DNA from: Streptomyces sp. Isolate_45
GTDB lineage: Bacteria > Actinomycetota > Actinomycetes > Streptomycetales > Streptomycetaceae
Length of the DNA: 64,000 nt
Assembly (NCBI RefSeq): GCF_024721315.2
Contig: NZ_JANFAK020000009.1
Span: forward strand, 40,410 to 104,409
Direction: 5' to 3'
Position 1 is the first letter of the stretch, and every line of letters begins with the position of its first letter. Made by a program: the position numbers and the translations under genes. This document shows positions 42,406 through 51,785 of this stretch, piece by piece. The notes under the pieces are model-generated. The model was not told the origin of the DNA. It saw only the letters and a program-made list of their open reading frames with translations, and searched no databases.

Positions 42406-43689
42406 ATGAGCAACGACGCCGCCGGCCGGCACACCCGATTCGTCGTCCTGCTCGCAGCGCTCGTGGCCCTGGGACCACTGTCCATCGACGGCTACCTGCC
42501 CGGACTGCCGGACCTCGCCGGCGACCTGCGCGCCAGCGCCGCGGCCACCCAGCTCACCATCACCGCCTGTCTGGCCGGGCTGGCCATCGGGCAGCTGATC
42601 GCCGGGCCGCTGAGCGACACCTACGGCCGGCGGCGTCCGTTGCTGGCGGGCCTCGCCCTCTACACGATCGCCAGCGCGCTCTGCGCGGTGGCACCCGACC
42701 TCCGGACCTTCGTCGGCCTACGCCTGGTCCAGGGCATCGGCGGGGCGTTCGGCATCGTCATCGCCAACGCCATGGTCCGCGACCGCACCTCCGGAACCCG
42801 CACCGCACGTCTCTTCTCCGCACTGACCTTGATCACCGGCCTGGCGCCGGTGTTCGCGCCGGTCCTCGGCGGCCAGCTACTGCGCGTCACGGCCTGGCCT
42901 GGAATCTTCGTGGCCCTGGCCGTACTCGGCGCCGTGATGCTGGCGGCCTCCGCCGCAGGACTGCCGGAGACCCGGCCCTCCGCGTCACGCCAGCCGCTGC
43001 CGGCTGTCGTCGGGCAGCTGCTCAGCGACCGGGTCTTCACCGGGTACGTCCTGGCCAACGGCCTGGTCTTCGCGGCGATGTTCGCCTACATCTCCGGCTC
43101 GCCGTTCATCCTGCAGGAAATCCACGGCCTGTCACCGCAGCAGTACAGCGCCGTGTTCGCCGTCAACGCCGCCGGACTCATCGTGGCCGCCGGACTCATC
43201 GTGGCCGCCCAGATCAGCGGCCGGCTGGTGGCCCGGGCCGGCGCCCGCGTGCTGCTGCTCGCCGGTCTGTTGGGCGCGACAGCCGGTGGCACCACGGTCC
43301 TGGGCGCGGTGCTGACACGGGCACCCCTGCCCGTGCTCCTGATCGGCCTGTTCGTCCTGGTCTCCAGCGTGGGCCTGGTCATGCCGAACGCCGCGGCCCA
43401 GGCCCTGGCCGACCACGGCGGACACGCCGGGTCGGCCGCCGCTCTGCTCGGCTTCAGCCAGTTCATGTTCGGCGGAGCACTTGCTCCGCTGGCCGGCGCG
43501 GGTGGCGCCACCGACGCCTTGCCGATGGGAATCATCGTCGCCGTGCTGCCGGCGCTCGCTCTGCTCACACTCGGCGTCCTCACCCGGTCGATGCCCGGTG
43601 ACCGCACTCGCAGGCCGGCTCGCCGAGGACCTGCCGGGCACCGGCGGCCGCGCCGGCACATCGATCGCAGACGAGCCGGCATCCAGTGA
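42406..43689 (+). CDS. Bcr/CflA-family MFS drug exporter
   Basis: 427 aa with 12 helices. Helix 1 has ALGPLSIDGYLPGLPDLAGD, and the loop has GPLSDTYGRRRPLL (motif A), both typical of the Bcr/CflA branch exporting bicyclomycin, chloramphenicol or sulfathiazole. Helix 7-8 contains an exact 18-bp in-frame tandem duplication (43168-43185, 43186-43203) adding the hexapeptide AAGLIV twice. The last 30 residues are Arg-rich and end beside IS debris, so the C-terminus may be altered. With HxlR control this is a plausible inducible efflux/detoxification operon. Confidence 0.92.
   Translation: MSNDAAGRHTRFVVLLAALVALGPLSIDGYLPGLPDLAGDLRASAAATQLTITACLAGLAIGQLIAGPLSDTYGRRRPLLAGLALYTIASALCAVAPDLRTFVGLRLVQGIGGAFGIVIANAMVRDRTSGTRTARLFSALTLITGLAPVFAPVLGGQLLRVTAWPGIFVALAVLGAVMLAASAAGLPETRPSASRQPLPAVVGQLLSDRVFTGYVLANGLVFAAMFAYISGSPFILQEIHGLSPQQYSAVFAVNAAGLIVAAGLIVAAQISGRLVARAGARVLLLAGLLGATAGGTTVLGAVLTRAPLPVLLIGLFVLVSSVGLVMPNAAAQALADHGGHAGSAAALLGFSQFMFGGALAPLAGAGGATDALPMGIIVAVLPALALLTLGVLTRSMPGDRTRRPARRGPAGHRRPRRHIDRRRAGIQ
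43168..43203. repeat. 18-bp in-frame tandem duplication in the exporter gene
   Basis: GCCGCCGGACTCATCGTG occurs twice in a row. It lengthens one membrane helix by six hydrophobic residues without breaking the frame. It may be recent, since the copies are identical. Confidence 0.9.
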
Positions 43690-43811
43690 GCCGTTTCATC
43701 CTTCGTAGCGCGGTGACTCGACGTGGTGCAGGACGAGGACGGCCTGCACGATTGCGGTGGCTCGGCCCGCGGGCAGCAGCGCAGCTTGACCAGGATTCTC
43801 CAGGCCGTCGA

Positions 43812-44298
43812 AGCCCCGGCCTGCGGCCGGCACCGACGCCGCCGCCTTCACCGACTGGGCGTCGATGACGCCCGCGGTCGGCTCCGGATCGCGGCCCGCC
43901 GCCTCGCGGACCCGATCCCGCAACCGGTCGTGGAACTCGGCGACCAGGCCCTTGTCCCGTCAGCGCCGGAAGAGCGCGTAGACGCGGTCCCAGGCGGGGA
44001 AGTCCGCCGGCATCGCCCTCCAGGTGATGCCACCCGCGACCAGGTAGCGCACCGCGTCGACCAGCCGGCGGTGGCAGTAGCCTTCCGGCTGCCCACCGCG
44101 GCCTTCCAGCCAGGAGGGCACGGGCATCGCGTCCCGCACGACGGCCCATTCCGCGTCCGTCATGTCCGAGGGGTATCTCGGACGCCTGTGCGGGTTGTTC
44201 CCGGCGTTCCCGAACCGGTGGGCGAGGCAATCACACTCCCGGGCAGCCGAGTTGGAGCGGACTGGCGCGAGGGCGTACAACTGCGACAACAGGGCCTC
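43812..44298 (-). pseudogene. IS5-family transposase remnant with nonsense codon
   Basis: Minus strand from 44289: MSQLYALAPVRSNSAARECD, SDMTDAEWAVVRDAMPVPSW and GGITWRAMPADFPAWDRVYA, then FRR followed by TGA where the family has Trp (FRRWRDKG). The same frame continues RDKGLVAEFHDRLRDRVREA and GVIDAQSVKAAASV (first catalytic Asp), stopping at about 43812 before the remaining DDE residues. The outer repeat ACAGGGCCTC (44289-44298) recurs inverted at 44338-44347. It marks the left border of the large DUF6603 operon. Confidence 0.85.
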
Positions 44299-44527
44299 CT
44301 GGCGCGCTTAAGGTCTCGACAACCCCGAGCTGCACCAGAGGCCCTGTCTTCATGCTCTGCATGTGGCAAGACCACCCGACCGCGTTCCCACCGTCGAACC
44401 CACGTCCAGCAAGATCGGTACGACAACGGCTTCTTACACATCACCGACCAGAATGGTGCCCGCGCCGGCAGAACTGACGGTGACCGGGGCCAATGCGTGA
44501 GCTGCGCCGGCGCCCCCGGCGGCCGGG

Positions 44528-45883
44528 TCAGAGTTCCGGGTCTGGGGTGAGGGTCCGCTCATCCTGTGCGCGGTCTTCCGGCTTCTGTTTTCCCTCCGGC
44601 TCCTCCTCAAACGAGCTGGCAGAGGAGACATGCTGTGCCTTCCAACGGGCGTTTGTGTAGAGGGTCCTATCAGTAGTGACCCTCAAAGACTCGCCGCCAT
44701 AGTCGTAATCTTCCGTAAGGTACCTGCTCGACAAGCCCACGAAGCGGAGCGAGTCGCCCGCCCGGAGCACCCGATTCCCTCCGGCCATAATATTGCCGTT
44801 GGCGGTGAGATTGTCGGTGATGGTGACGCTGTTGCCGGGCAAGACGTTGACGTGACTGTTGATTTTGAGCGGTTCGCCGTACGGGCCGCGGAGGTCGGCG
44901 ATCCGGACGACCTTCCCGGCCCCGACAGCGGTGACAAAGCCGTTGGCAGTCACGTCGCCGTTGAAGGTGCTCGCCCCGGTGACGTTCAGGACCGCGTCGA
45001 CCTTCAGGCCCGCGTTCTGGCTGACCCGCAGCGGGTTGCTGCCCGCACCCCGCACCGATCCGGCGACCGTCAGGTCCTTGGCGGTGTTGCTGAGGCTGAC
45101 GCTGTCGGCGAACGTGGCCGGGCCCTGGACGGTTAGGTTCCTGACGACGAGGTCAGGAATGCGTACGGTGACCGCCGTGGTCAGGGTGTGGGTGAGGGTG
45201 ACGCCACCGGCTGTGACTTCGGCGCGGAGCATGAAGCCGGTGACGGTGGTCAGGCCGCGCGGGGTGGACCAGACACGTTCCTTGTCGAGGGGGACTCCGG
45301 CGGGGGTGTCGCCCCAGTGCATCGTGTACTTCGCGTCCGAGCCCTCCCAGCGGAGCACGGCGACCTCACCGTTCTCCACCATGATCTTCTCGGGCGCGAA
45401 ATTCCGGAACACGAACCCGGCCGGGAACTTGTCCACCTCGACCGCGGCGTCCTTGTTGGTGAAGCTCCCGTTCGTCCTTGACGAACTTTCGATGATCGCG
45501 ATGGAGACCTGACCCGCCGTGCGGTTGACTGCGATGTTGGACAGGGTGAGGGTGACGATCTGCCCGGTGAACTGCACCGCGCGGGCCGGGGTGAAGGTGA
45601 TGACCGCGAAGCCGCCGGAGACGGTGGGGGCGGACGGCGTCCAGCCGGTGCTGGCACCGGTCTTGATATCGGCGCCTTCGGTGGTGAGGTGCTCGGCCCC
45701 CGCGCCGACCGGCACCCGGACGGTGATTTTGTTGCACCAGGCCGACGTGGTGATGCCGCCGCCGACATTGATGTTGACGGAGCCGTATTCGGTTTCCTCG
45801 GCGGAGCTCACCCGCAAGGGCTTGGGATCGGTCGACGGTTCGTACGGCAGCAGGTTGGTGGCGTTCACCATGATGACGCTCAT
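44528..45883 (-). CDS. Tail-fibre-like beta-repeat protein, last gene of the DUF6603 operon
   Basis: 451 aa. Residues 1-245 look like two beta-sandwich domains (YGSVNINVGGGITTSAWCNK; then VAVLRWEGSDAKYTMHWGDT). From about 250 to 385 there are repeated short strand-turn units: DLVVRNLTVQGPATFADSV, DLTVAGSVRG, LNVTGASTFNGDVTANGFV and VTITDNLTANGNIMAGG. The xLTVxGxxTFxGxV pattern is that of fibrous beta-helical shafts in phage tail fibres. The C-terminus is a charged disordered tail (EEEPEGKQKPEDRAQDE). No signal peptide or membrane helix. RBS AGAAAGG. It sits 26 bp after the 1213-aa gene. It could be an adhesive fibre (inference). Confidence 0.8.
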   Translation of the reverse strand: MSVIMVNATNLLPYEPSTDPKPLRVSSAEETEYGSVNINVGGGITTSAWCNKITVRVPVGAGAEHLTTEGADIKTGASTGWTPSAPTVSGGFAVITFTPARAVQFTGQIVTLTLSNIAVNRTAGQVSIAIIESSSRTNGSFTNKDAAVEVDKFPAGFVFRNFAPEKIMVENGEVAVLRWEGSDAKYTMHWGDTPAGVPLDKERVWSTPRGLTTVTGFMLRAEVTAGGVTLTHTLTTAVTVRIPDLVVRNLTVQGPATFADSVSLSNTAKDLTVAGSVRGAGSNPLRVSQNAGLKVDAVLNVTGASTFNGDVTANGFVTAVGAGKVVRIADLRGPYGEPLKINSHVNVLPGNSVTITDNLTANGNIMAGGNRVLRAGDSLRFVGLSSRYLTEDYDYGGESLRVTTDRTLYTNARWKAQHVSSASSFEEEPEGKQKPEDRAQDERTLTPDPEL

Positions 45884-45909
45884 GCAACAGCCTTTCTGTA
45901 AAAGGAGGT

Positions 45910-48900
45910 TCAGGACGTTTCGGTCGCGTCGAGCAGCAGGTATCCGTACCGGGCTTCCGCCTGCGGATCCCCGAAGTGCGCCGCGGAATCAGCCGGAACG
46001 ATCGGCAGCTCCACCCACTCGGTCTCCGATCCGCGCGGCTCGGCCCAACTCCACGTTCCGTGCCACGACGCGGGCTGCGGTAGCACCACGCCTGCCTCCG
46101 TCGGTTCCTCTCCCGCCCGTGCCCGCCGGGCTTCCTCGGCCTTGTCGACCCGCTCGGCCGCGAGCAGTGGGCCGAGCCGGAAGGACGCCCGGATCCGCCG
46201 CATCGCCTCGGACACCAGGTCGTCGGGCAGCTGGACCTTGGTCACCGGGAGGATGTCCGTGGTGGCATGCACCGCCGCGTACGGATCCATCAGCAGTGTC
46301 AGGTGGTGCTTCACCGGCTGGTCCGGGGTGCGGGCGGGCACGGCCAGGCCGTGGCCTTTGTCGATCGGGGTCAGGTAGCCCCCGCCGCCCTGGGGCATGA
46401 CCGCGTGGAAGAGCTCGTACGAAGTCTCCTGCTCGGGCCCGGTCGCCCCGACGAAGTACCCGATGAGGCCGTCGCCGAGCCGCTTCTCGTTGCCGAGCCG
46501 GACCGGCCAGCGGTAGCCGTCGTACTCCTCCTGCGACTCGCCCAGTACCTGGTCCCAGCTCGGGTTGCTCAGCAGCGGTCCTTCGAGCTCGACGCCCAGG
46601 TCGGCGCGCACCAGTGCGAGCGGGCGGCCGATGAGCCGCAATGGAGAGCCGTCCTCATGGGCCGCGTCGTCGAGGATGGTGTCGAGGGTCTGGTCGATGG
46701 TGTCGAGCAGACCGGTGAGGGCGGCGGCGGGTTTGTCCTTCAGGGTGCGGACGAACCGGGCCAGGTGCGGCATGGCGTCCTCGAACTCCTGGGCGTCGAC
46801 GTCGGGATGGGGCGAGCCGGGGAGCGGTAGCCACACGCTGTCGTCCGCTGCGTCGATGTCCTTGACGACGCGGAGTTCGCCGAGGGCGACGCCGTCGGGT
46901 CCGTGGACGACGAGGGTCTGGTCGAGATGGTTGAGCAGCAGCCAGCCGGCCAGGGGGTTTTCCGTCGTGGCCGCGCGGGCCATCGGTGAGAGCCGCTGCC
47001 CGTCCACGGCGCGTACGGTCTCCAGCCGGACGCGGGCGCCCTGGAGGAGACGCGGGCCGAGCTGGACGAAGCGGGCTGTGCCGATGAGGTCCTCGTGCAG
47101 GACGCTGTCAGGGGCAACGCTCTCCGCGAGGTTGAGGGAGACCTGTTCGTGGTTGCCGCTGTTGACGATGTCGTAGGTGCGGCCGAAGCGGTCGACGATG
47201 CGCAGGTCGTGGAAGGCGAACTGGCCGGCGCGGACCGGCTGGAACGGTGTTCCGGGGTCGTCGGCGGGCGGTTCGAGCGGGCCGCCTTCCGGGACGCTCT
47301 GGATGTCGCCGACGAGCCGGGCGGTGGCCTCGGGGACGTGCACGGTGGTCCTGGCGGTGCCGTCCTGCTGGAGGAGCCAGTCGTGGAAGCCGTCGAGGCG
47401 CTGGGAGAGCATTCCGGGGTCACCGAGTTCCTCGCGCAGGGCGAGCAGGCCTTCGGTGGGAGCACCGGAGTAGGTGTCGAGGTAGCGGTCGATCTGCTTC
47501 TGCAGGACGAACGGCGCACTCGGGGTGAGGAACGCCCGGTTCTTGAAGGTGAGCCAGCGCAGGTCGGCTTCGCCGCCGCCGGGCTGGGCTCCCCGGCCGG
47601 ACCATTCGTAGCGGCTGCCGTTGAAGGTCCAGTAGGTGGTGTCGCCGGCCTGGAAGGGCGTGGGGCAGTAATTCAGTTCGTATTCGAGGTGCATGGGCAG
47701 CCAGGGCTGCCGCCACGGCGCGGTGTGCTCGGGGACGGGCCCGGCGACGGCGGCGGGGTCCGCGAGAGCCGCGTCGAGAGCGCCGGGGACCCGGGCCACC
47801 TGGTCCAGGAGGGCGAACTCGGCGAGCAGCGGGGTGCAGGCGTCGGGGAGTCCGGCCAGTCCCGGGCTGGGCGGGGTGGTGGGCCGGTCGTAGGTCGTGC
47901 CGCCGACGGTGATCCTGGTGATCAGGGCCTCGGGGAGGCGGCAGGGCAGCGGGGTGTCCCGGGTGAGGGGCTCCTTGGCACCGGTGTCCTTGATGAGCAC
48001 GACCGGGTCGGCGGGGCGGTAGTAGGACTCGCGGGCGGTGCGCTCCAGCTGGTAGCGCGGGTCGAGTCCGCGTTCGGTCGCGTACTTCCCGATGTCGGCC
48101 GCGAGTTCCTCCGGGGTGCCGCCGGTGGGCAGTTGCCTCGACAGCACGAACTGCTCGTCGAGCAAAGCCTTGGTCCGCCCGGCCAGACTCGTCGCATCGC
48201 TCTCGTCGAGCTCGACATCGGCTGCGGCGTCGAACCCTGCGGGGTGCTCAGGGGTGAACGCGGGAACCGGCTTGTTGCGCAGCCACCAGATGTTCCACAG
48301 GCGCTGCTGGGAGCGGCGGAGCCTGGGTGTGAGGTCGTCGTACCGCCTTTGGACACCGTTGAGTTCGGTCAGCCACCCGGGCTCCGGCGGCGGGGGCGGC
48401 AGCTCGTCGTCGCCTTCGACGGGGCGCGCGGTCACCTTCCACACATGGCCGCCGTCGGAGCCGGAGAACCAGGAGTGATGGGTGAGGGTGTCGAGGTCCT
48501 CTTCGCCGTCGGCGGTGTCGAGTGTTTCGAGGGTGCCGTGGAAGAGCGAGCGTACGAGGTCCCCGGTGCGCGCGGACCGGGTCTGGCGGGCGGCCAGCCG
48601 GCCGAGGGCCTCGGCGCTGCTGCTGCCCAGCGTGAGGATCTTGCTGAGCTCGATGTTGCTCGGTTTGTCGGACTCGTAGGTGGCGCCTTCGCGCTGCCAG
48701 TCGACCCCCAGCGCCGAGCCGCTGTAGAGGGTGCGGTCCAAGGCGTCGGCGGCGGTGCCTTCGGGGGTTCCCCAGCCGAGGGCTTCGAGGAGGTCGGCCG
48801 TCCCGCCCGCGTCCGGCGGGAGCAGGCCGGGCACGGACGCGGCGCGGTTGAGGTAGTCGAGCGTGTCGTCGCTGTACCAGCCGACGACGAAGTAGCTCAG

Positions 48901-49551
48901 CGTCGCGTCGGGCGGGTAGTTGTCCAGACCGCCTTTGAGGTCCTCAAGGGTGTCGTGGATGGAGAACACGTCTTTGTTGTACGGCTGGTAGGCCGCGAAG
49001 CCGGGCAGTCCGGGCCCGGCCGCGGTCAGGTGCGGCTTCTGGGCGGGCGGTTCGGTCCACGGCGCCTGGGTGAGGTCGTGGCGGCGGCCGAGGAAGGTCA
49101 GCTCCAGCGGAGCGCCCTCCGGCGATTCGGGGTTCGGGTGCTTGTTGGTGCCGTAGATGTCGTTGCCTTCGGCGTCCTGGACCGGGCGGCTCTCCAGGTA
49201 GTCGCTCTGCACGATCCACCCGGCGGCCTTGCGGTCCGCCGCCGCCGCTGTGGTGCTGTAGCGCACGACCAGCCAGCGGTTGGGGACGAAGGGGAAGGTC
49301 GTCTCCCCCGTCGTCTGGTCGTAGTGCCCATTGGCCAGCGCCTCGGGCAGCTGCCACTGGACGTAGACGCCTTCGCTGTCCGGGCCCATGGTCTCGGTGC
49401 CGACGCCGGGGGGCGGCTCCGCGCCCGAGCCCTCCTCGATCATGGCGTCGAAGTTCGGTGTCCACCGGTTGAAGGTCTCGGCGGTGCGGGTCAGCCGGTT
49501 GACGACAAGGGCGTTCACCTTGACGGGGACGATCAGGTCCGTGGCGCTCAT
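45910..49551 (-). CDS. Large uncharacterised protein, 1213 aa, DUF6603 operon
   Basis: Starts at ATG 49551, sharing one base with the stop of the 742-aa gene (TGATG). The N-terminus is MSATDLIVPVKVNALVVNRL. Residues about 390-440 form a charged helix with three Trp (QQRLWNIWWLRNKPVP). Near residue 870 it has NPLAGWLLLNHLDQTLVVHG, and near 1105 VKHHLTLLMDPYAAVHATTD. Both read like conserved blocks, but I cannot assign a family. Trp/Tyr-rich, acidic and without signal peptide, membrane helix or catalytic motif, it looks structural. Longer in-frame starts exist but overlap the upstream gene by 800 bp and were rejected. Confidence 0.85.
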   Translation of the reverse strand: MSATDLIVPVKVNALVVNRLTRTAETFNRWTPNFDAMIEEGSGAEPPPGVGTETMGPDSEGVYVQWQLPEALANGHYDQTTGETTFPFVPNRWLVVRYSTTAAAADRKAAGWIVQSDYLESRPVQDAEGNDIYGTNKHPNPESPEGAPLELTFLGRRHDLTQAPWTEPPAQKPHLTAAGPGLPGFAAYQPYNKDVFSIHDTLEDLKGGLDNYPPDATLSYFVVGWYSDDTLDYLNRAASVPGLLPPDAGGTADLLEALGWGTPEGTAADALDRTLYSGSALGVDWQREGATYESDKPSNIELSKILTLGSSSAEALGRLAARQTRSARTGDLVRSLFHGTLETLDTADGEEDLDTLTHHSWFSGSDGGHVWKVTARPVEGDDELPPPPPEPGWLTELNGVQRRYDDLTPRLRRSQQRLWNIWWLRNKPVPAFTPEHPAGFDAAADVELDESDATSLAGRTKALLDEQFVLSRQLPTGGTPEELAADIGKYATERGLDPRYQLERTARESYYRPADPVVLIKDTGAKEPLTRDTPLPCRLPEALITRITVGGTTYDRPTTPPSPGLAGLPDACTPLLAEFALLDQVARVPGALDAALADPAAVAGPVPEHTAPWRQPWLPMHLEYELNYCPTPFQAGDTTYWTFNGSRYEWSGRGAQPGGGEADLRWLTFKNRAFLTPSAPFVLQKQIDRYLDTYSGAPTEGLLALREELGDPGMLSQRLDGFHDWLLQQDGTARTTVHVPEATARLVGDIQSVPEGGPLEPPADDPGTPFQPVRAGQFAFHDLRIVDRFGRTYDIVNSGNHEQVSLNLAESVAPDSVLHEDLIGTARFVQLGPRLLQGARVRLETVRAVDGQRLSPMARAATTENPLAGWLLLNHLDQTLVVHGPDGVALGELRVVKDIDAADDSVWLPLPGSPHPDVDAQEFEDAMPHLARFVRTLKDKPAAALTGLLDTIDQTLDTILDDAAHEDGSPLRLIGRPLALVRADLGVELEGPLLSNPSWDQVLGESQEEYDGYRWPVRLGNEKRLGDGLIGYFVGATGPEQETSYELFHAVMPQGGGGYLTPIDKGHGLAVPARTPDQPVKHHLTLLMDPYAAVHATTDILPVTKVQLPDDLVSEAMRRIRASFRLGPLLAAERVDKAEEARRARAGEEPTEAGVVLPQPASWHGTWSWAEPRGSETEWVELPIVPADSAAHFGDPQAEARYGYLLLDATETS

Positions 49552-51779
49552 CAGGCGGTCTCCGTCCGGGCAGCGGTGCCGGTGGGGCTGAGGATTTCCT
49601 GTTCCAGCGGGGCGTTGACGATTTCCAGGGCCAGTTGTCCGGGGTCCAGGTCGGTGAGCCCGAACTCCCGGGCCAGGGCGGGCACCAGGCCGCCGGTGCC
49701 GAACATCTGGAGCACCGCGGGTCCGGTGTCCGGGTCGGAGCGCAGGTGGAGGTCGAAGAGGCTGCCGGTGGCCGGGTAGTAGGTCTCCAGCGGGGTGCCG
49801 ATCGGCGGGTCGGCGGCAAGGCTGCGCAGGCCGAGGCGGTTCCCGAAGTCGATGCCGTAGTGGATGCCCTGTCCCGGTTCGCGGATGACGACCTTGTCGG
49901 GAACGCCGTCCCAGAGCACGAGCAGAACCCTCTTGTCCGGTTTGGCGCGGCGCAGTTCGGTGAGGACGGTGCCGTCCTTGAGGTGGGCGTTGACCTTGAT
50001 GTCCGGCCAGGCGGGGATGAGTTCGGAGTGGATGAGCAGCCCGCCGGCGGCCCGCTTCGCGCTGCCCGACCGGGCGGTGGCCCGGTTGAGCTCGGGGGCG
50101 AGGCGGCTGTCGACGGAGGTGTGCACGCCGACGTCGGCGGCTCCGGCGACGAGCGCGTCCAGCCAGCCCTGGTCGAGGCGGAACATCCGGAGGGATTCCA
50201 GGGGCAGCATGCGCGGGTCGGGCACGAGGTGGTGGAACGGCACGCCCTGGAGCAGGCCGAGGCGGGCCTGCCAGGCGGCGATGGCCTCGGCGTTGCGTTC
50301 CGCGGTGGTCCGCAGCAGGGAGACGGCGCGTTCTTCCGCGAGCACGGACCATGACTGTGCACGTGTCACTCGCGGCTGCGGCGTCCTGCGTCCGGCGTCG
50401 TCCGGGAGCTGAGGGCTCTTGAGCCCGGTGCTGAGCCGCTCGCGGAAGCCTGCGGAGGCGAGTTCGCGCAGCGCGCCGAGGGCGGGCGGGGCATCCGGGT
50501 CGACCGAGGCGCGCGCCGGATCTCCGGCCAGCGCCATCAGCGTCGTCGCCCGGTTTGCGAGTTCGCGGCGGGCCCGGCCGACGGCCGTGGTGTATTCGGG
50601 GTCGGCCAGGCCGATGGTGCGACCGAGAGTCCAGGCGACGGCATAGCTGACGTCGAAGATCCCGTGCTCGGGCTCGTAGATGAGCGCGTGGTCGGAGGTG
50701 GTGTGCGGGCCGGGGCTGTGCTCGGTGGGCACGTCAAAGGCGGTGACCGGCGTGGCCGGGCCGCGGTACCAGGCGAAGGTGCGTTCGCCGGAGAGGGTCA
50801 GCTGCGGGACGGCGGTGTAGCCGAGTGCGAGGCGGTCGCGGACGTAGTCGTCCTCGGTGTCGTCGGTGACCGGTGCGGTCACCGGCAGGCGCAGGGCGAG
50901 CTGTTCGGGGTCCTCGGCGCCGGGGGCGACGAGGTTCTCCAGCAGCGCTCCGGGGTCGGCGGCGGGTCCTTCGCTGCTGGTGAAGCTCCAGCTGTGCAGC
51001 GAACACAGGCGGACGGCCGTGGTGCCGCCGGGCAGGGTGCCGGACAGGCGGCCCTCGAAGCCTTCGAGGGAGACGAGGTGGACGGCGTAGTTACCGGGGT
51101 TGTGGGGGAAGCGGTTGGCGTTGACGACCGCGTACTCCCCTTCTTCGAGGACTTCGCCGTCGGCCCGGGTCTTGTTAGCGTCGACGACTTTGCGGACGTG
51201 GGCGAGGTAGTACATCTCGTCATCGCGCGGGGCTACCGCGTTGAAGAGGTCCGCCGGGACGTCGATGGTCTGGCACTTGCTCCGGGCCTCGGCCTCGTCG
51301 ACGCCGCCGGACGGCAGGTCCGGGCCCTTGACCCCTGCCTCGGCAGGGTTGCGGAGCTCCTCGACGGTGCGCAGCGCGGTGTCCCCGGACGCGGCGGGGT
51401 CGTCGGGCAGTTCGTTCTCGCCGAAGACGAGCAGGGCGAGCCAGGGCGGTCGGGCCGGGGGCTGCTCGGCGCGCGTTCCGGCGAGGTTGCGTTCCCAGGG
51501 CAGGATCGACCGGCTGAGGGTGATGTGCGGCAGGGTCCTGGTGTAGGCGCCGGTGCTCTCGCGCGGCGGGTAGTAGGCGTGGACGGACGCTTCGCCGAGG
51601 ACGAAGCGGACGGCCTTGATCTCAAAGGTCTCCTCGGACGGGAGCAGCTTGTCCTGGGCGTCCAGTTCGCCGCCGGGGTCGCTGAGGGTGTTCTTGACGA
51701 CGACCCGGTAGTCGCCGGGGGTGGCACGCGGGATCAGGTGGTCGAGGAAGTGGATGCGCAGATCCGGTTCAGCGGTCAC
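49551..51779 (-). CDS. Large uncharacterised protein, 742 aa, DUF6603 operon
   Basis: GTG/ATG-type start at 51779, six bases after the DUF6603 stop. The N-terminal 130 residues include IHFLDHLIPRATPGDYRVVV, LPHITLSRSILPWERNLAG and PPWLALLVFGENELPDD, which look like one conserved beta-rich domain. The centre has a helical stretch (YAVAWTLGRTIGLADPEYTT, then RRELANRATTLMAL), and the C-terminal part is mixed (LLVLWDGVPDKVVIREPGQG). No signal peptide or membrane helix. No family is recognised. Tight spacing on both sides implies co-translation and probably a complex. Confidence 0.85.
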   Translation of the reverse strand: MTAEPDLRIHFLDHLIPRATPGDYRVVVKNTLSDPGGELDAQDKLLPSEETFEIKAVRFVLGEASVHAYYPPRESTGAYTRTLPHITLSRSILPWERNLAGTRAEQPPARPPWLALLVFGENELPDDPAASGDTALRTVEELRNPAEAGVKGPDLPSGGVDEAEARSKCQTIDVPADLFNAVAPRDDEMYYLAHVRKVVDANKTRADGEVLEEGEYAVVNANRFPHNPGNYAVHLVSLEGFEGRLSGTLPGGTTAVRLCSLHSWSFTSSEGPAADPGALLENLVAPGAEDPEQLALRLPVTAPVTDDTEDDYVRDRLALGYTAVPQLTLSGERTFAWYRGPATPVTAFDVPTEHSPGPHTTSDHALIYEPEHGIFDVSYAVAWTLGRTIGLADPEYTTAVGRARRELANRATTLMALAGDPARASVDPDAPPALGALRELASAGFRERLSTGLKSPQLPDDAGRRTPQPRVTRAQSWSVLAEERAVSLLRTTAERNAEAIAAWQARLGLLQGVPFHHLVPDPRMLPLESLRMFRLDQGWLDALVAGAADVGVHTSVDSRLAPELNRATARSGSAKRAAGGLLIHSELIPAWPDIKVNAHLKDGTVLTELRRAKPDKRVLLVLWDGVPDKVVIREPGQGIHYGIDFGNRLGLRSLAADPPIGTPLETYYPATGSLFDLHLRSDPDTGPAVLQMFGTGGLVPALAREFGLTDLDPGQLALEIVNAPLEQEILSPTGTAARTETA

Positions 51780-51785
51780 GGCCGG

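Noticed and set aside
47095..49779. 894-codon plus-strand frame opposite the 1213-aa gene.
   Set aside because: Gly/Val/Glu/Arg-rich shadow without RBS; the minus strand has operonic spacing and protein-like composition.
49552..50352. Upstream extension of the 1213-aa gene to a 1480-codon frame.
   Set aside because: It would overlap the 742-aa gene by 800 bp; the extension is Arg/Pro-rich, while ATG 49551 gives the typical TGATG coupling.
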